The notes: generated from the sequence alone by a model not told the origin. DNA of 63,346 nt from Duncaniella sp. (GCA_029056055.1 JAIDCC010000049.1:1-63346), one strand, 5' to 3'; numbered from the stretch's first letter, positions 52,278-62,109 are shown. Made by a program: numbers and translations.

Positions 52278-52757
52278 ATGCACGTGACAGATAGATTTGA
52301 AGAATACGAGGGCGAGGAGCACGACTACCTCAAACTCATCGAAGCAGATTTCGGCAGTCTGCTCGACTTGCCGTTTGCATCGGCCATCAGAGCAGGATTT
52401 CCGAGTTCGGCTGAAGGCTACGAGCAATCGTCGATAGACTTCAACCGCGACATGATACGCCATCCCGAGGCCACGTTCTATGGCCGCGTCTATGGCGACT
52501 CGATGGTAGACGCCGGCATCAACGACGGCGACATCGCCGTGATAGACCGTTCGGCCGAGGCCTCAGACGGCGATATCGTCGTGGCCTACATCAACGGGGA
52601 ATTCACCATCAAGTATCTCGACCTCAGCCATCGCAGCAAGGGCTACATCGAACTCCGACCCGCCAACGACGCTTTTGAAGCGATACGCATTTCGAGCGCC
52701 GACGAGTTTGAAGTGTGGGGCGTGGTGTTATGGACCATCAAGAAATGGAAGGGCTGA
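52278..52757 (+). CDS. umuD: UmuD-like S24 self-cleaving protein
   Basis: About 159 residues from the ATG at 52278 (a TTG at 52269 is an alternative). The C-terminal peptidase S24 domain has the Ser75 in YGDSMVDAGI and Lys112 in FTIKYLD, the Ser-Lys dyad. The autocleavage site is the Ala39-Gly40 pair in AIRAGFPSSAEG, as in UmuD. There is no DNA-binding domain, which separates it from LexA. After RecA-stimulated cleavage it would activate the polymerase encoded by the next gene, which overlaps it by about 13 nt. Confidence 0.93.
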   Translation: MHVTDRFEEYEGEEHDYLKLIEADFGSLLDLPFASAIRAGFPSSAEGYEQSSIDFNRDMIRHPEATFYGRVYGDSMVDAGINDGDIAVIDRSAEASDGDIVVAYINGEFTIKYLDLSHRSKGYIELRPANDAFEAIRISSADEFEVWGVVLWTIKKWKG

Positions 52758-54073
52758 CCCACACACAGCCGCGCCGCCTCTATGCCATCTGCGACTGCGA
52801 CAACTGTTTCGTGAGCTGCGAGCGGGTGTTTCGCCCCGACCTCGAAGGAAAGGCAGTCGTGGTGTTGTCAAACAACGACGGGTGTGTCGTGGCGCGCTCT
52901 TCCGAGGCGAAAGCCCTCGGCATCCGCATGGGTGTGCCCTACTTCGAGATGCGGCGCGAGTTTGACGAAAGTCAGGTCGTGGCCTTTTCGAGCAATTACG
53001 AGCTGTATGCCGACATGACGGCGCGCGTGATGAGCCTCATCAAGAAAGCGGCGCCCGCCTTCTTCCGCTACTCCATCGACGAGGCCTTCTGCATGTTGCC
53101 TCCCGGCGAAGCCACCGAAGCGAAAAGCTGGGGCGAAGCGCTTGCCAAGAGGGTAAGAAAGTTCACCGGCATGCCGCTCAGCATCGGCATCGCCCCGACC
53201 AAAACGCTGGCCAAAGTGGCCGTGAGGTTTGCCAAGAAATACCGCGCCTACAACCGCTGCTGCGTCATCTCTACCGACGAACAGCGACGCAAGGCTCTGG
53301 AGCTGACCGAAGTGGCCGACGTGTGGGGCATCGGGCGTCGCATGGCTCCGCGCCTCCGGCGAGAGAGAGTTGACAATGCCCTCCAATTGGCCGAAAAGCC
53401 CCTCGAATGGGTCAAGGCACGCTTCAACATCGTGTTTCAACGCACCTATCTGGAGCTGCGCGGCGTCGACTGCATCCCCGACGAGAAAGCCGCCCCCAAG
53501 AAAACCATCCTGACGAGCCGCAGCTTCGACGGACTGGTGAGCGACCTCGACACACTGCGCACCCACGTGGCCAACTTCGCCGCGCGAGGCGCCGAGAAAC
53601 TCCGCCGCCAAGGCTCGGTGGCCTCGACCGTAGGCGTATTCATCGTCACCAACCGCTTCCGCGAAGACCTGCCGCAGTATGGCAACATGATAGACTACCG
53701 CATGGCCAACTCGACATCGTCGACCGTCGAGATAGTCGAAGCCGCCCACAAAGCCCTCGACAAAATCTACCGCCCCGGTTACCAATACAAAAAAGCCGGA
53801 GTGATGATGATAGGCATTTCCGACGGAAACGTCAGACAGCCCGACCTCTTCGAGTATTCGCCGGAGCGGCAAGAACGAATGACCAAACTTGACCGCGCCA
53901 TCGACCTCATCAACCGCATTCAGGGCCGTGACACGGTCACCATAGGGTCGCAGCGTTATGACGACAAAGCGCACCCCGGCGGCAAATCGCGCCCGTTTGC
54001 CGACGTGATACGCCACGACCACCGCTCGCCGTCGCCCACCACGCGCTGGCCCGACATAATAAAACTTAAGTAA
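52745..54073 (+). CDS. umuC: Y-family DNA polymerase V catalytic subunit
   Basis: About 442 residues from the ATG at 52745 (or 52730). The palm catalytic residues are in AICDCDNCFVSCERVFRPDLEGK and YSIDEAFC; the UmuC-type C-terminal region with the DUF4113 portion runs to the end. It performs translesion synthesis during DNA-damage response together with UmuD. The start lies inside umuD, indicating coupling. A minus-strand frame across this gene (52868-54106) is a codon-bias artefact. mutS2 starts 4 nt after the stop. Confidence 0.95.
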   Translation: MEGLTHTQPRRLYAICDCDNCFVSCERVFRPDLEGKAVVVLSNNDGCVVARSSEAKALGIRMGVPYFEMRREFDESQVVAFSSNYELYADMTARVMSLIKKAAPAFFRYSIDEAFCMLPPGEATEAKSWGEALAKRVRKFTGMPLSIGIAPTKTLAKVAVRFAKKYRAYNRCCVISTDEQRRKALELTEVADVWGIGRRMAPRLRRERVDNALQLAEKPLEWVKARFNIVFQRTYLELRGVDCIPDEKAAPKKTILTSRSFDGLVSDLDTLRTHVANFAARGAEKLRRQGSVASTVGVFIVTNRFREDLPQYGNMIDYRMANSTSSTVEIVEAAHKALDKIYRPGYQYKKAGVMMIGISDGNVRQPDLFEYSPERQERMTKLDRAIDLINRIQGRDTVTIGSQRYDDKAHPGGKSRPFADVIRHDHRSPSPTTRWPDIIKLK

Positions 54074-54077
54074 GCAC

Positions 54078-56534
54078 ATGATTTTTCCCGATAAAATAGA
54101 AAGCAAATTAGGATTTGACTCCGTGCGTCAGGAGGTGAGACACCGATGCAGCTGCGAAGGCTCGCGTCAGAAGTGCGACGAGATGGAATTTCTCACCGAC
54201 TTCCGCGCCATCACCAAGCGGCTTGAGGCAGTGGCCGAAATGGTAGATGCCTCTCACTCGGAGGGAGGCGTTCCGCTCACAGGCCTGGCCGACATCTCGG
54301 AGATGCTTCGCGCCATCAAAGTGCCCGGCACTTTCCTCGAAATCAAAGACCTGATAGCCGTGCGCCGCATGATAGGCTGCTTTGCCGACGTCGACCGCTT
54401 CTTCGCCTCTCGCCGCCATGAAAACGGAAAGGCCGTCTATCCGCGCCTGTCCGACATAGCCGAACCCCTGCGCTACGTGCCACCCACCATCGCCGCGGCC
54501 ATAGACCGCGCGCTCGACGTCACCACAGGCATCATCAAAGACAACGCCTCGCCTCAACTCGCCGACATCCGCCGGCAGCTGCGCAGCATGTCGGGGCGCG
54601 TCAATTCAATCCTGCGCCGCGTGCTGGCCAACGCCGTGGCCGCGGGTTTCCTCGACGCCGACACCGTGCCGTCGATGCGCGACGGACGCCTCGTCATACC
54701 GGTCTCGCCCATGAACAAGCGCAAGATTCAGGGCATTGTCCACGACGAGTCGGCTTCGGGCAAAACCGTGTTCATCGAGCCGGCAGAAGTAGTGGAAGCC
54801 AACAACCTGACGCGCGAGCTCCAGATAGAGGAACAGCGCGAAATAGTGCGCATACTCACGGCGATAGCCGACACCCTGCGCCCCGAGACCGAGCTGCTCG
54901 CCGACTGCGCCGACACCGTCTATCAGCTCGACTTCATTCTTGCCAAGGCCAAGTATGCCGGAGCCGTGGGCGCACAGATGCCCCACCTTCACGACAGTCC
55001 CGAGCTCGAATGGTATCACGCCTGCCACCCCGGCCTGAAACTCTCGCTCGAAAAACGCGGGCGCGAAATCGTGCCGATGGACATCAAGCTGACCGCGCGC
55101 GAGCGCATCCTGGTGATTTCAGGCCCCAACGCCGGCGGCAAGTCGGTGTGTCTCAAGACCGTGGGCACGCTCCAATACATGACCCAGTGCGGACTTCTCC
55201 CCCCGGCCTACGAAAACTCACACTTCGGCATTTTCAAGGAACTGCTCGTTGACATCGGCGACGACCAATCGCTCGAAGACGACCTTTCAACCTACTCGTC
55301 ACACCTGCGCAGCATGAAATTCATGCTCCGTCACGGCAGCGACCGCTCGCTGTTTCTGATAGACGAAATGGGGTCGGGCACAGAGCCGCAGATTGGCGGC
55401 GCGCTCGCACAGGCCATCCTCGACCAGATGAACCGCCAGAAAATGTGGGGCGTCGTAACAACCCACTACCAGAACCTCAAACACTTCGCCGAAGAAACCG
55501 ACGGGCTCGTCAACGGCTCGATGCTCTACGACCGCCATCTGATGCAGCCGATGTTCCGCCTTTCGATAGGCCATCCGGGCAGCTCGTTTGCCGTAGAGAT
55601 AGCTCGCAAGACCGGCCTGCCGAAAGAAATCATCGACGAGGCCGAGAAGATTGTCGGTAGCGACTACATCAATCTCGACAACTATCTGCTCGACATCACC
55701 CGCGACAAACGCTATTGGGAAAACAAGCGCCTCGAAATCAAGCGCAAGGAAAAGCAGGTGGAGCAGAAACTCGAGCAATTCACCACCGACGCCGACGCCC
55801 TCCGCACCCAACGGCGCGAAATCATCGAAGAGGCGCGTCGCGAGGCCAAGCGCATCCTCGACTCGTCGAACGCCGTGATAGAACGCACCATCGCCGACAT
55901 CAAAAATGCCAACGCCGAGCGCGAACAGACCCTCGAAGCGCGCCGCCGACTCAAAGAAGAACGCATCGCCCTCGAACGCGCCAAGGCCGACACCCCCACG
56001 GCCACTGCTCTGGCCCGCGCCCCGAAGGCTAAAGGAAAATCATCGAAGACCGCCAACCCCGGCCGTCGGCCCGAGAAGCTCGAAGTGGGCACCAACGTCA
56101 AGCTCGACGGCGGCTCTACCGTCGGGACAATCCTTCAGATTGAAGGCAACAACGCCACGGTGGCATTCGGCAACCTGAAGACGAGCGTGAAACTCTCGCG
56201 CCTCACGGCCACCAACGCCGCCGTGCGTCAGGAAGCCAAATCGAGCGTCTCGATGAACACCATCGACTCCGACCATCAGCGTCAGCTCAACTTCAAACAG
56301 GAAATCGACGTGAGAGGCATGCGCGCCGAGGAAGCCATTCAGGCCGTCACCTACTTTATCGACGACGCCATCCGCTTTTCCATACCGCGGGTGCGCATCC
56401 TCCACGGCACAGGCACCGGAGCACTCCGTCAGGCCATCCGCCAGTATCTCTCGACCATCGGAGGAGTGCGCAGCGCCCGCGACGAAGACGTGCGTTTCGG
56501 CGGCGCAGGCATCACGGTGGTTGAACTCGCGTAA
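54078..56534 (+). CDS. mutS2: MutS2-family ATPase / ribosome-collision factor
   Basis: 818 residues: MutS core and clamp regions, an ATPase domain with Walker A GPNAGGKS (about 349-356), Walker B LFLIDEMGSGTEP, a long coiled coil (about 520-650, Glu/Arg/Lys-rich) and a C-terminal Smr domain (about 740-818) with DVRGMRAEEA and HGTGTGALR. MutS2 proteins suppress recombination in some species and split collided ribosomes in others (RqcU). It directly follows umuC, giving a DNA-damage-themed operon umuD-umuC-mutS2. Confidence 0.95.
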   Translation: MIFPDKIESKLGFDSVRQEVRHRCSCEGSRQKCDEMEFLTDFRAITKRLEAVAEMVDASHSEGGVPLTGLADISEMLRAIKVPGTFLEIKDLIAVRRMIGCFADVDRFFASRRHENGKAVYPRLSDIAEPLRYVPPTIAAAIDRALDVTTGIIKDNASPQLADIRRQLRSMSGRVNSILRRVLANAVAAGFLDADTVPSMRDGRLVIPVSPMNKRKIQGIVHDESASGKTVFIEPAEVVEANNLTRELQIEEQREIVRILTAIADTLRPETELLADCADTVYQLDFILAKAKYAGAVGAQMPHLHDSPELEWYHACHPGLKLSLEKRGREIVPMDIKLTARERILVISGPNAGGKSVCLKTVGTLQYMTQCGLLPPAYENSHFGIFKELLVDIGDDQSLEDDLSTYSSHLRSMKFMLRHGSDRSLFLIDEMGSGTEPQIGGALAQAILDQMNRQKMWGVVTTHYQNLKHFAEETDGLVNGSMLYDRHLMQPMFRLSIGHPGSSFAVEIARKTGLPKEIIDEAEKIVGSDYINLDNYLLDITRDKRYWENKRLEIKRKEKQVEQKLEQFTTDADALRTQRREIIEEARREAKRILDSSNAVIERTIADIKNANAEREQTLEARRRLKEERIALERAKADTPTATALARAPKAKGKSSKTANPGRRPEKLEVGTNVKLDGGSTVGTILQIEGNNATVAFGNLKTSVKLSRLTATNAAVRQEAKSSVSMNTIDSDHQRQLNFKQEIDVRGMRAEEAIQAVTYFIDDAIRFSIPRVRILHGTGTGALRQAIRQYLSTIGGVRSARDEDVRFGGAGITVVELA

Positions 56535-56565
56535 TCACATCATTCCCCTACCCTCCGCATCATCC

Positions 56566-56596
56566 GGCCCCGCTGTCACGACCCGACAGCGGGGCC
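56566..56596 (+). terminator. GC-rich hairpin after mutS2
   Basis: Perfect 12-bp stem GGCCCCGCTGTC / GACAGCGGGGCC with a 7-nt loop. No immediate T run, so termination efficiency is uncertain. The rest of the 342-bp gap 56535-56876 holds the promoter described next and about 140 nt of leader with nothing further recognised. Confidence 0.7.
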
Positions 56597-56698
56597 GCGC
56601 ATTGTTGAGACTTTTCTAAAAAAATGTGCAAACACCGCCTCCTCGACTAAAAAAATCTTAAAATAGCTCTGTTGAAGTGAAACGCGACTATCAAAAAC

Positions 56699-56729
56699 TT
56701 GCCAAATTTAACTAAAATTTCTAACTTTG
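56699..56729 (+). promoter_or_regulatory. Promoter of the acyltransferase operon
   Basis: -7 TAACTTTG (56722-56729) with a partial -33 TTG at 56699-56701 and a 20-bp spacer. Leader to the ATG at 56877 is about 140 nt. Confidence 0.65.
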
Positions 56730-56876
56730 ACCCAACAATGTTTCGACTACTAAGGTTAGAATAGATGGATGAGCTCGTGATGACGCACTATCCTATCCCC
56801 ATATTAATATATGTAGATTAGTGAAAAAAGCGAACCTCATCGCAAAAGCATAACCAAGAACTTACAGCGTAACCAA

Positions 56877-58046
56877 ATGGACGCACACGAATTAGATTTC
56901 AGCGATATAGCACCCTACAGCGATAACGATTTCGCCAGCCATGTAGAAGCGATGGTCAACGACCCCGGATTTGCCCATGCTATGAAATGGGTAATGCCTG
57001 AGAACGAGTTTCCCGACTTGGTGAAACTTCTCAAGAGTTGCCGCGGAAAACAGGATTTTCAGACACGAGTGATGGCCGGTTTTCTGAGCCGTCTCGAAGA
57101 GCACACCACATCCGGAGTGACCTCGACCGGACTCGACCGTGTAGACCCCGCTATGTCATACACATTCATCAGCAACCACCGCGACATCGTGCTCGACGCA
57201 TCATTCATCAACCTTTGCTTCATCCGCAAGGGCATGAAAACGTCGGAAGTGGCCATCGGCGACAATCTCCTTATCTATGATTGGATAACCCATCTCGTGA
57301 AGCTCAACGGCAGTTTCATAGTGAAACGCAATCTGCCCGCACGTCAGGCGCTCGACGCCGCACGACAGCTTTCAGGCTACATCCACCACGCTATCAACCA
57401 AAAGCACGAGAGCATCTGGATAGCCCAGCGTCAGGGGCGCGCGAAAGATTCGAGCGACCACACGCAGGAAAGCGTCATCAAAATGCTCGCGCTCGGCGGC
57501 AAGGGCAAGACGGCCGAAAACCTCGCCGAACTGAACATCTTCCCGGTGGCAATCTCCTATGAGTTCGACCCCAACGATTACCTTAAGGCCCGCGAGTATC
57601 TCCTGCGCCACCGCGACCCCGAATTTAAGAAATCGGAGCACGACGACCTCGTCTCGATGGAAAAAGGCTTGCTCGATTTCAAGGGGCGTGTTCACATCTC
57701 TTTCGCAGGCTGCATCTCGCCCCTGCTCAGCGCCCTCGACCCGTCGGTAGAAAAGCAGGAAGTGGTGCGCCAGACATGCCGCCACATCGACTGCGGCATA
57801 CACGGCGGTTACAAGATTTTCCCTATCAATTATGTGGCCTACGACCGCGCGTTCGACTCAGATATGTATGCCGACCGCTACGACGAAGCCGAAGCAGCCC
57901 GCGTCACCGAATACATCGAAGGCCAGCTCGACAAGGTGGATGTGCCCGACTTGACGGTGCAGGAACGCAACTTCATGCGCACTTACATGTATATGATGTA
58001 TGCCAACCCGCTGCGCAACAAACTTCTCGCTACAGGCTATTGTTGA
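56877..58046 (+). CDS. Glycerol-3-phosphate / lysophosphatidate acyltransferase family protein
   Basis: 389 residues. The acyltransferase block I reads SNHRDIVLD (99-107) and block III WIAQRQGRAKD (about 182-192). The usual motif is H-x4-D; here the spacing between His101 and Asp107 is H-x5-D, with an extra Asp at 103, a variant I associate with Bacteroidota homologues. It probably acylates glycerol phosphate or lysophosphatidate at the inner membrane, but the assigned step is inference. There is no obvious transmembrane helix, so it is likely peripheral. Confidence 0.82.
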   Translation: MDAHELDFSDIAPYSDNDFASHVEAMVNDPGFAHAMKWVMPENEFPDLVKLLKSCRGKQDFQTRVMAGFLSRLEEHTTSGVTSTGLDRVDPAMSYTFISNHRDIVLDASFINLCFIRKGMKTSEVAIGDNLLIYDWITHLVKLNGSFIVKRNLPARQALDAARQLSGYIHHAINQKHESIWIAQRQGRAKDSSDHTQESVIKMLALGGKGKTAENLAELNIFPVAISYEFDPNDYLKAREYLLRHRDPEFKKSEHDDLVSMEKGLLDFKGRVHISFAGCISPLLSALDPSVEKQEVVRQTCRHIDCGIHGGYKIFPINYVAYDRAFDSDMYADRYDEAEAARVTEYIEGQLDKVDVPDLTVQERNFMRTYMYMMYANPLRNKLLATGYC

Positions 58047-58130
58047 GCGCAAAGCTGACACGATTTCCACTCACGTCTTTTTCTCCTCAACGAATTCCTT
58101 TGTCTCTCCTCATCTAAATTTTTCTACGCG

Positions 58131-59321
58131 ATGCGAATCCCTATGCTCCCCATGGCAATATTTGTACTGTTCAATCTTCTGATTGACAGCTACATTTATC
58201 GCGCTCTAAAACGGCGTTGCAAAGCGAAGTGGCCTGCCGTGGTGCAATGGTGGAGTGCGGCTGTGCTCTACATGGTGGTGCTCGGCGTGCTTGCCCTTCC
58301 CTTCAAAAGCGGCTCAAATCAGACGCTGTTGCTGGTAATGTGGACGGTGTTCGGATATTTCTCCATCTACATTCCGAAATATCTGTTTGTGATATTCGAC
58401 CTCTTGGCGCGCGTGCCGAAATTGTTCGGACGTCGCCGTCTGAAATGGCTGAGTCTCACGGGTGCCGTTGTGAGTTGCGTGGTGTTCATCCTCTTCTGGT
58501 GGGGCGCGCTCATCAATCGCTTCCGTCTCGATGTCAAGGAGGTGGAAATCCCGATGGCCGGCTTGCCGGCGCAGTTTGACGGTTATCGCATCGTGCAGCT
58601 CAGCGACCTCCACACCGGAACCTACGGCAACGACACCACCTTCGTCAGCCGACTCGTCGACGAAGTAAACCGTCTCGACGCCGACCTGATAGTGTTCACA
58701 GGCGACATCGTCAACCGCCGTTCCGACGAGCTGACCCCCTTCGTCCGACCGCTCTCACGCCTCCGTGCCCGCGACGGAGTGATTTCGATTCTCGGCAACC
58801 ACGACTACGGCGATTATGCAGTCTGGGCCTCCGACTCGCTCAAACAGGAAAACATGCAGCTGCTCCTCGACATGCAGCGCGACATGCACTGGGACCTTCT
58901 TCTCAACGACACACGTTTCATACGCCGCGGCGAGAGCGATTCGATAGCCGTCATCGGTGTCGAAAACATCGGCGACCCTCCTTTCCACGTCTACGGTTCG
59001 CTTCCTAAAGCCTATCCCAATACAGGCGACAGCGTCGTGAAAATCCTTCTCAGCCACAATCCGGCACATTGGACCGACGACATAAGCAATCACTCCGAGC
59101 ACAACATCGGGCTGACGCTTTCAGGCCACACCCACGCCATGCAGATGTCGGCCGGCCGGATTTCGCCCGCCGTGTTCCGCTACCCCACCTGGGGCGGTCT
59201 CTATGCCGACGCCGACTCAACCCATCTGCTCTACGTCAACATAGGCGAAGGCACCGTAGGAATGCCCGCGCGCATCGGCGCAACTCCCGAAATCACCCTC
59301 ATCACACTGAAAAAGAAATAA
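58131..59321 (+). CDS. Membrane-bound metallophosphoesterase
   Basis: 396 residues: four N-terminal membrane helices (within 1-130), then a calcineurin-like phosphoesterase domain with all metal-binding motifs: SDLHTG (about 163-168), GDIVNRR, GNHDYGD, LLSHNP and SGHTHAMQ. Many such proteins (YaeI/LpxH-like) hydrolyse lipid-linked diphosphates in the periplasm or on the membrane; the substrate is open. The gene is 84 nt after the acyltransferase gene and 16 nt before the Tex-like gene, likely one transcript. Confidence 0.93.
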   Translation: MRIPMLPMAIFVLFNLLIDSYIYRALKRRCKAKWPAVVQWWSAAVLYMVVLGVLALPFKSGSNQTLLLVMWTVFGYFSIYIPKYLFVIFDLLARVPKLFGRRRLKWLSLTGAVVSCVVFILFWWGALINRFRLDVKEVEIPMAGLPAQFDGYRIVQLSDLHTGTYGNDTTFVSRLVDEVNRLDADLIVFTGDIVNRRSDELTPFVRPLSRLRARDGVISILGNHDYGDYAVWASDSLKQENMQLLLDMQRDMHWDLLLNDTRFIRRGESDSIAVIGVENIGDPPFHVYGSLPKAYPNTGDSVVKILLSHNPAHWTDDISNHSEHNIGLTLSGHTHAMQMSAGRISPAVFRYPTWGGLYADADSTHLLYVNIGEGTVGMPARIGATPEITLITLKKK

Positions 59322-59337
59322 GATTCCCCTTATATTT

Positions 59338-61482
59338 ATGGCTAACGTCCACGCCAATATCATCACCAAAGAGTTAGGTACACATCTACGCAAACATGTC
59401 GCGGCTTGTCTGCGGCTTCTCGACGAGGGTTGCACCGTGCCGTTCATCTCACGCTACCGCAAGGAAGCCACGGGAGGAATGGACGAAGTGGCCGTGCGCG
59501 CCGTCGCCGCCCGCCACAAGCAACTGTCGGAAATCGAAAAGCGTAAGGAATACATCATCGGTGTAATTTCTGAGAAAGAAAAACTCACCCCCGAACTTGC
59601 CGAAAGGATTGAAAACTGCTTCGACACGACAGAACTCGAAGACATATTCCTGCCCTATCGTCCGCGGCGCGCCACGCGTGCCCAGGCCGCCCGCGAGCTG
59701 GGTCTCGAACCTCTGGCCAAAATCATAATGTCGCAGCAGAGCGACAACATCTCCCGTCAGGCCGCGAAGTTTGCCAAGCAAGGCGCGGGAAGTGCCGAAG
59801 CGGCCATTGCCGGAGCCAAGGACATCATAGCCGAATGGGTGAGCGAAAGCGAGAAAGCCCGCGCCATGGTCAGAGCCAAATTCCAACGCTCGGCCGTCAT
59901 CAGGTCGCGCGTGGTCAAAGGCAACGAGGCCGAAGGCGCCAACTACGCCACCTACTTCGACGTCAGCGAGCCTCTGCGCCTCTGCAATTCCCACCGCTAT
60001 CTGGCCATGCGCCGCGGCGAGGAGGAAGGCTTCCTGAAAGTGGACATCTCTATCGACGACGAAGAGATGACCGACCGCCTGCAACGCATGTTTGTCAAGC
60101 CGGGCGCCACTCCCGAGTCGGCCGAAATCATCCGCAGCGCCGTCAAGGACGGCTACATGCGACTGCTGCGCGGCTCAATCGAAAACGAAGCTGCCGCCAC
60201 GATGAAAGAGAAGAGCGACGACAGCGCCATACATATGTTTGCCGACAACGTCCGCCAGATTCTCATGGCCGCGCCTCTGCCCCGCAAACGCATTCTCGCC
60301 ATCGACCCCGGCTATCGCACGGGATGCAAGGTCGTGGCGCTTGACGAGCAGGGCGGTTTCATCGCGTCTGAAGTGATGTATCCCAACGCCCCGGTCAACG
60401 ACTACCACGGCTCGGCCGATTTGCTCTGCTACATGGTAGACACCCTCGGCATCGACGCGATAGCCGTGGGCAACGGCACGGCCGGACGCGAGACCGAACG
60501 CTTCGTGCGCGAACTGCGTCTGCCCCGCAAGGTGGCCGTCTACAGCGTAAGCGAACAGGGGGCTTCCATCTACTCCGCCTCCGACGTGGCGCGCGAGGAG
60601 TTTCCCAACTTCGACGTCACGGTGCGCGGCGCCATCTCGATAGGTCGCCGCCTTCTCGACCCCCTTGCAGAACTGGTGAAAATCGACCCCAAATCGTTAG
60701 GTGTAGGCCAATACCAGCACGATGTCAATCAGAACCGTCTCAAGGAGAGCCTCGACGAGGTTGTAGAAAGCTGTGTCAACTCGGTGGGCATCAATGTCAA
60801 CACCGCCTCACGGCAGTTGCTTTCCTACGTGTCGGGCATCGCCCCCTCGCTCGCCCAGAACATCGTCAACTATCGCGCCGAGCACGGGCCGTTCCGCCTC
60901 CGCTCCGAGCTTCTCAAAGTGCCGCGTATGGGCGAGAAGACGTTCCAGCAGTGTGCAGGCTTCCTGCGTATTCCCGGCGGCGACAACCCGCTCGACAATA
61001 CGGGAGTTCACCCCGAGGTCTACCCGCTCGTTGGCAAGATGGCCAAGGATGTCAATGCCGAGCTTTCGACCCTCATAAGAAATAAGGGTCTGCTCCACAC
61101 CATCGAGCTTGACAAGTTTGTCACCAAGGAAACAGGACTCCCCACCCTGACCGACATAATCATTGAACTCGAAAAGCCGGGGCGCGACCCGCGTACCACA
61201 GAGGAACAACCTGTCTTCGACGAAGCCGTCAAAAAAATCGACGACCTTCACATCGGGCAGGTGCTCACCGGAAAAGTCAACAACATCACCGCGTTCGGCG
61301 CTTTCGTCGACCTCGGCACCAAAGAAAACGGCCTGCTCCACATCTCGCAGCTGTCGGAAGATTTCGTGAGGTCGCCCCACGAAGTGGTGCGTCTCGGCCA
61401 GGTGGTCAACGTGCGAGTGCTCGATGTCGATGTGGCGCGCGGACGCATCGCCCTCACTATGATTGGTGTTCCCCAAAAGTGA
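59338..61482 (+). CDS. Tex-like RNA-binding transcription accessory protein
   Basis: 714 residues of the Tex family. The order is an N-terminal helical region, a YqgF/RNase H-like domain (about 318-440, ILAIDPGYRTGCKVVALDEQG), helix-hairpin-helix modules (ASRQLLSYVSGIAPSLAQNIV..., about 490-560) and a C-terminal S1 RNA-binding domain (about 637-705, GQVLTGKVNNITAFGAFVDLGTKENGLLHISQL). Tex binds nucleic acid and influences transcription and translation; in some bacteria it affects virulence genes. Length and domain order are standard. Confidence 0.96.
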   Translation: MANVHANIITKELGTHLRKHVAACLRLLDEGCTVPFISRYRKEATGGMDEVAVRAVAARHKQLSEIEKRKEYIIGVISEKEKLTPELAERIENCFDTTELEDIFLPYRPRRATRAQAARELGLEPLAKIIMSQQSDNISRQAAKFAKQGAGSAEAAIAGAKDIIAEWVSESEKARAMVRAKFQRSAVIRSRVVKGNEAEGANYATYFDVSEPLRLCNSHRYLAMRRGEEEGFLKVDISIDDEEMTDRLQRMFVKPGATPESAEIIRSAVKDGYMRLLRGSIENEAAATMKEKSDDSAIHMFADNVRQILMAAPLPRKRILAIDPGYRTGCKVVALDEQGGFIASEVMYPNAPVNDYHGSADLLCYMVDTLGIDAIAVGNGTAGRETERFVRELRLPRKVAVYSVSEQGASIYSASDVAREEFPNFDVTVRGAISIGRRLLDPLAELVKIDPKSLGVGQYQHDVNQNRLKESLDEVVESCVNSVGINVNTASRQLLSYVSGIAPSLAQNIVNYRAEHGPFRLRSELLKVPRMGEKTFQQCAGFLRIPGGDNPLDNTGVHPEVYPLVGKMAKDVNAELSTLIRNKGLLHTIELDKFVTKETGLPTLTDIIIELEKPGRDPRTTEEQPVFDEAVKKIDDLHIGQVLTGKVNNITAFGAFVDLGTKENGLLHISQLSEDFVRSPHEVVRLGQVVNVRVLDVDVARGRIALTMIGVPQK

Positions 61483-61600
61483 ACCACACGGTCTCGGGAA
61501 TTGTTTTAAAATCACACGAAAGCGCGCGCGAGGCTGACAGAATCACCTCTCTCGCAGTCACTCCAGAAACAGGATTTCCACACCCTTCATCCCAAATGAT

Positions 61601-62002
61601 ATGACACCTCTCACCCCGTGTACTATCGGACTCGGAAGCAACACCCCCGACAAAGCCGAGCGAATCGAGCATGCCTTGAATTTTCTCAAAGAACTCCTCT
61701 CCGACTGCTCGGCGAGCGATGTCTATGAGTCTGAAGCTTTCAACGGCGTCGATGCCCCCTACATGAATGCCGTGGTTCACGGCCACTCTCCCCTGAGCTA
61801 CGAAAAGACCCTTGCCTGCCTGAAAGACTACGAAGAGCAGCAGGGACGCCGCAAAGAGGAGGCCGAGGGTGGTGTCGTGTCTATCGACCTCGACCTCGTC
61901 ATCTGGGATTTCCACATCAAACGCCCCAAAGACTTCGAACGCCATTATTTCAATCATGGCTACGCGCAGCTTCTGGCTCACGGCGCTTTTCAGGAAGAAT
62001 GA
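61601..62002 (+). CDS. folK: FolK-like 6-hydroxymethyldihydropterin pyrophosphokinase, short form
   Basis: 133 residues against about 160 for typical FolK. The N-terminal IGLGSN loop (9-14), the YMNAVV segment and EEQQGRRKEEAEGGVVSIDLDLVIWD (the E-x3-GR... IDLDI site for ATP, Mg and substrate) are present, but the usual Pro-Arg before IDLD is absent. The C-terminal 20-25 residues of longer homologues are missing. It should catalyse the folate pathway pyrophosphoryl transfer, possibly with reduced activity; folC elsewhere in the window is from the same pathway but not clustered. Confidence 0.75.
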   Translation: MTPLTPCTIGLGSNTPDKAERIEHALNFLKELLSDCSASDVYESEAFNGVDAPYMNAVVHGHSPLSYEKTLACLKDYEEQQGRRKEEAEGGVVSIDLDLVIWDFHIKRPKDFERHYFNHGYAQLLAHGAFQEE

Positions 62003-62109
62003 AACCCGGTGTCTTAAATCGTGTTAAACGTTAACATTTCATAGCCTTCAGAATATAGTTTATAGAACTATTTAACATAGATATTTAACTATATCAAACG
62101 GAAGTTTCA

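Noticed and set aside
52868-54106. Long minus-strand frame opposite umuC (412 codons)
   Set aside because: It lies entirely opposite a clear Y-family polymerase gene; GC-rich third positions create such mirror frames. No domain was recognised.
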